Below are positions 59,851 to 64,000 of a stretch of DNA of 64,000 bases, one piece after another (positions within the stretch are counted from its first letter, which is position 1; each line of letters starts with the position of its first letter). A model generated the notes under the pieces. The model made no database searches and had not been told where the DNA came from. It saw nothing but the letters and a program-made list of their open reading frames with translations. Location of the stretch: NCBI GenBank assembly GCA_951230915.1, contig OX579641.1:11346001-11410000 (forward strand), given 5' to 3'. A program made the translations under genes and the position numbers. Origin of the DNA: Antitrichia curtipendula. Taxonomy: Eukaryota; Streptophyta; Bryopsida; Hypnales; Leucodontaceae.

Positions 59851-60660
59851 TAACATCTAACTCTCCAAAATAATTTTTCACTTGTTTCATGATAGTTAAA
59901 AAATGGGGCAATTTTATTTATTTTTATAATATTACAAGTTATATTGTGCATACCTCAGTTTCTTTTTCGGACCAAAAACTTGTATTTTCCATTAAAAATT
60001 TTAAGGTTCACACTCACAAAATAGAATTGTGTTGTTCACCTCACATTCATGTATGTTGGAAGTGGAAATAACTTTTTAGTAGTAGCATGTATTCACTTTG
60101 AAAAAATCATGGAGACCACAAATATTAGTTGGAAGGAGAAATAATCCTAATTTTATATTAAATATTTTTGACTATGAAAATATTAAGGCCCATAAAAGGT
60201 GATAGAATCCATTTTTTTATTGTTTTGGTTTTCCAAAAAATATTCTCCAAACACAAGAAATTATCAAAAATTGGACAAAATATATCATGTTTTCTAGACT
60301 TCCTTGTCTTGCATGTCAATTTAGAGTAAGTTAGATTCCATCTTTGCTTCTTAAATTTGTACCTAACAAGATTTTGAATTCATTAGTGGAGAGGCTCAAA
60401 TTCGTGTCGGAATTTTATTCCAAGAGGGCCCTAACTCTGATGTCCCTATAGAGTAGGAATGAGCCTCGGTTACATCATCTCCAACTACCAGACCGCGTTC
60501 ACACAGCAGCAGCAACGCCCTCGGTTTCATCGTCTGAGGTTTTCGGCGCCTGCGTCTCCCAGTGCAAGCTTCGTTGTTTCCAAAGCTCCCCGAGCATTCT
60601 CTTCATTGCTCACATTGCCGTGTTCTCTGCTTCGCGTTCCAGTGTTCACAATTGTTGAGA
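59851..60660. other. Upstream region of the enoyl-ACP reductase gene
   Basis: AT-rich until about 60450, then balanced leader sequence. The frame is open in-frame from 60562 to the ATG at 60661 but contains no earlier ATG. It likely holds promoter and 5' UTR; no motif was fixed. Confidence 0.5.
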
Positions 60661-63600
60661 ATGGCCACCATGTCGATGCGCGCAGTGGCCGTGGCAACTG
60701 CTGTTTCCTCGCCGGCCTCTTGTTCCAATGTGCACCGACTGGGAAGCCGCGCCATGGTTGCGGAGCTGGGAGGAGTGAGAGGACTGGGCATGGCTGCGGC
60801 CATTGCACCTGCCAGCACGCAGCTGCTGCGCTCCGTGCAGGAGACCAGGAAGCTGTCGAGGTCCGCGACGGGCGTGCGCGCTATGGCGTCTTCCAATGGC
60901 GCCTCGGTGCCTGGAGGGCTCCCCATCGATCTCCGAGGTTTGTGAGAATGTGATCGTCATTGAGTCTGTCGTTCAATTGTTATGCTTTTTGCATCGTATC
61001 TTTGGTATTGGTGCGATTCTGGCGTCCATTTTGATGATGGTTGGTGGATTTGTAGGGAAGAGAGCATTCATTGCCGGCGTGGCCGATGACCAAGGATTTG
61101 GGTGGGCCATTGCGAAAGCTCTGGCAGCAGCGGGAGCTGAAATTCTCGTTGGGACGTGGGTGCCAGTATGTGGCAGCAACCTGCTTGAATTGGATTGTTC
61201 CTATTTTTTTGCGTCATTTCCGTGTTTTTTGTTGTGTTGGGGGTTTAGGGCTACTTCCTGCTTGTATGTAATTTGATTGATGTTTGTGTGGACTAATGTC
61301 CGCAGGCCCTGAACATCTTCGAGAGCAGTTTGAGGAGGGGCAAATTCGATGAGTCCCGGAAGTGAGTGCACGCCTTAGGATCGCTTGACTGGTTTCGCAT
61401 TGGCGTCGCCTGAATGGTTTTGTGAATGGGGGTTCAGAGATGTGAGCCTAGAGAAAGTGGTTTGTCTATGTGGACGAGCCTTCAGTCTCATCTGTGAAGA
61501 CGATCGTACGAGTGATTTGGAAATTTAGTTATACGAAGAATGTGCGTATTTGTTTAGGGTGGAGAAATCAGTCCTGGAGGTTTTGTGTGTATGTTGGGTA
61601 GATTTGATTGCATTTAGGGGTATAGGGGATGAATGTCTGATCGATGCATTCAACCCTGCAGAGCATTGGTTTGATGGTGTGATCGTGCTGGCTTTGGTGG
61701 ATTGTGCAGGTTGCCGAATGGAGGACTCCTGGAGATTACGAAAGTGTATCCGTTGGATGCTGTTTTCGACACTCCGGAAGATGTGCCCGAGGATGTAAGT
61801 GGACCTCAGAGCTTGTATCGAAAGAGTTTTGGTATTTTTGGTTTCGTGATGATGTAGATGGTGATATTTCTGTATCCACTGTGACAGTAGGTTTGTCTTT
61901 TGACTGAGGTTCTCTCATGAGCTTGGGGGACTGATTTGTGCAGATCAAGAACAACAAGAGATACGCTGGATCATCCGCATGGACCGTGCAGGTAATATTT
62001 TTTCTCTCTCTTTGCCGTTGATCCTTGTAATTTCCTCTGGTATGCACGACTGAAAGCCATTCCTCTTATGTGTTTGTATTTGTTTGAGAGGTCACTGCTT
62101 TTCCACTGGTGAGATGCACGTGACTGATACTATATTTTGCTCGTTAATGCACAGGAATGTGCCGAAGCTGTGAAGGCCGACTTTGGCAGCATCGACATCC
62201 TGGTGCACTCACTGGCCAATGGACCTGAAGTAAGGACTCCAATCACGGAATATATTTTTGAATGCTGATCGTGTTAACGTTCCTCTTCAAAATTTTCGAC
62301 TAAAATTTTGTCGTAGAGCTTTTGACTTCGTGTTGAATAGAACTTTATGGGGAAATAGGCTGTTGGACTAAATTTGTAGTTTATCACTGTCTCCAGGTAA
62401 CTAAGCCGCTTATGGAGACCACTCGGAAGGGTTACTTGGCAGCAGTCTCCGCTTCCACATACTCCTACGTCTCGCTTTTGAAGTACTTTGTTCCTCTGAT
62501 GAACCCAGGTACGAATAGAATGCGGAAGTCAATCGTGCGATGCTGTGAAGTGAGACCGTTGGCACATATATCACCTTAGTTCTTGGCTACTTGGGAGTTT
62601 TTATTTTTATGTATGACTTAGGCTATTTGCTGCTGTCATGCGAGAGTGTTGCCCGGCTAAACGTAATGTCCTGTTAATCTCTTATATGTGAAGAAGTAAC
62701 AGTGGCTCATGAAACGAAGGTGCTGTTCGGATATGAAGTAACGCATAGAGAAGATTAGCCTTGGATTTCTATTAGGTTACTTAGCACGTGACCTGCCGTG
62801 GCGATTGACTTGGCTCGGATGATATTGGATGGCTGCAGGTGGTTCTTCTCTTTCTCTCACATACTTGGCATCTGAGAAGATCATCCCTGGGTAAGACTCG
62901 GAGAGACTGTGAGATGCATGCACTTATGTCGTGCGCCTGTCATGATGATGCTTTTGACGTGTATGTTGAAATTTTTGAAGATTTGGATTTCTTATGCAAA
63001 TAGAATGCTTAACACTAAGTCTTCTGCCTGAGCAGTCACTGCCCAGTGATATCAATCGATTGTATTGTTTCTCGCCTGTTGGCATTTCCTTTCGTAATAT
63101 TTCTGTCGTATTGTTCAAACTATTCCTATCAGGGCACAGGAATGTGTTGGTAGCGATCTAGAGATTTCTTTGTTCTCTATGTACATCCTCCCCAGTACTT
63201 CATGCAAATACGATGACTGAAGGGTAAGATGGTTTGTACTTATGACAGATATGGGGGCGGGATGAGCTCTGCCAAAGCTGCGCTTGAGAGTGATACACGT
63301 GTAAGTTACTATGGAAGGATGGCTTCCAGGATCATATGTGGAGAATTTCACCAAAGATTACTTTGAGGATATTATATAGAAGTCATTCTTGCTGTGTCCT
63401 TCCAAGCATCCAGCTTAGTTAGTATCTTATTCCACTGGCCGTGTACTAATGTCAATTTCCTGTAACATGATATTGGTGCTGAGTTGGGGTTCCATACTTA
63501 AGATGAAATTGGTCTTTGGCTTCCTTTCAGGTTCTCGCGTTTGAGGTGGGCCGGAAGTATGGCATTCGGGTGAACACGATTTCAGCAGGTGTGGTAACGT

Positions 63601-63962
63601 AGAGAAGCTTATTATTGGTATCCTGAGACTGACTGTTCATAATCTGTTCGTCACGATGTGGTGGTCATTTATTACTTTCTGGTGACATACTGTATGAAAA
63701 GACTTTTGGATGCTTAGCAACTGCGTTGTGCCAGGTTGTTGGAGTCAGCTGTATGTATTAGAAGCTAATAAATGGGTTTAAAGTTGTGACAACCAAAATC
63801 AGGTGAAGGGTATGTTTTTAGCAATTTCTGGATCATATTGACAGTTGCATCTTTGTAATGCAGGTCCTTTGAGAAGCAGAGCAGCCAAGGCTATCGGCTT
63901 TATCGACGACATGATTAACTACTCTACTGCCAATGCGCCTTTGCAAAAGGAGCTAGAAGCTG
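60661..63962 (+). CDS. MOD1: Plastid enoyl-[acyl-carrier-protein] reductase (NADH), 3' end beyond window
   Basis: FabI-type enzyme reducing trans-2-enoyl-ACP in plastid fatty-acid synthase II. Eleven exons: 60661-60937, 61056-61165, 61306-61361, 61710-61794, 61944-61991, 62155-62229, 62397-62508, 62839-62890, 63249-63300, 63531-63588, 63864-63962; all GT-AG, phases consistent, 341 codons so far. Residues 1 to about 80 are Ala/Ser/Arg rich, a likely plastid transit peptide. Then [20 protein letters not shown] (NADH-binding Rossmann start), [65 protein letters not shown] with the catalytic Tyr and the Lys of SSAKAAL, and [18 protein letters not shown]. Compared with the about 390 residues of Arabidopsis MOD1 the last 45-50 are missing. 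ATG 60661 is the first in-frame Met. No defects seen. Confidence 0.95.
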
Positions 63963-64000
63963 GTAAGTTGTACACGCCTTCCATGCTACCATTTTCTTTT

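Overview
This is a low-GC, repeat-rich nuclear window from a land plant. The evidence is a plant-type plastid enoyl-ACP reductase with a transit-peptide-like N terminus and short GT-AG introns, a B3-domain DNA-binding protein, a pentatricopeptide repeat (PPR) protein, a chalcone-synthase-type polyketide synthase (PKS) with the family's usual intron position, and many plant-type DNA transposons. Low GC, low gene density and an F-box fragment would fit a bryophyte such as a moss, but the sequence does not fix the species.

Layout. About 1.4-5.6 kb: a multi-exon gene of unknown function (+) with a one-base frame break, a duplicated 5' end and a small retroposon just after its stop codon. 5.7-29.4 kb: almost only transposons and their relics, including two MITEs with CACTA...TAGTG ends (one carrying a perfect 77-bp-arm hairpin), a Harbinger-like element, a 3.9-kb hAT-like element with an exact 8-bp target-site duplication and nested insertions, and a truncated F-box relic. 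29.7-31.4 kb: a type III PKS pseudogene followed by a GC-rich foldback. 33.2-37.8 kb: a five-exon PPR gene (-) whose exon phases all agree. 38.5-46.5 kb: a decayed Ty3/gypsy chromovirus with an inverted reverse-transcriptase piece and a hAT-type MITE in gag, flanked by MITEs. 48.2-49.0 kb: an intronless B3 gene (+). 52-60 kb: MITEs and a piggyBac-like transposase relic broken by a hairpin element and by a CACTA element with exact 3-bp target duplication. 60.7 kb to the end: the plastid enoyl-ACP reductase gene (+), running off the window.

The host genes are unrelated housekeeping or regulatory genes, not an operon or cluster. The most interesting structure is the transposon layer. The piggyBac relic lies near at least three non-autonomous elements with TTAA-CCC ends, a plausible mobiliser/passenger relation, and several insertions are nested so their order can be read. 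Exons were placed by hand from reading frame, splice dinucleotides and phase. No alignment or search was run.
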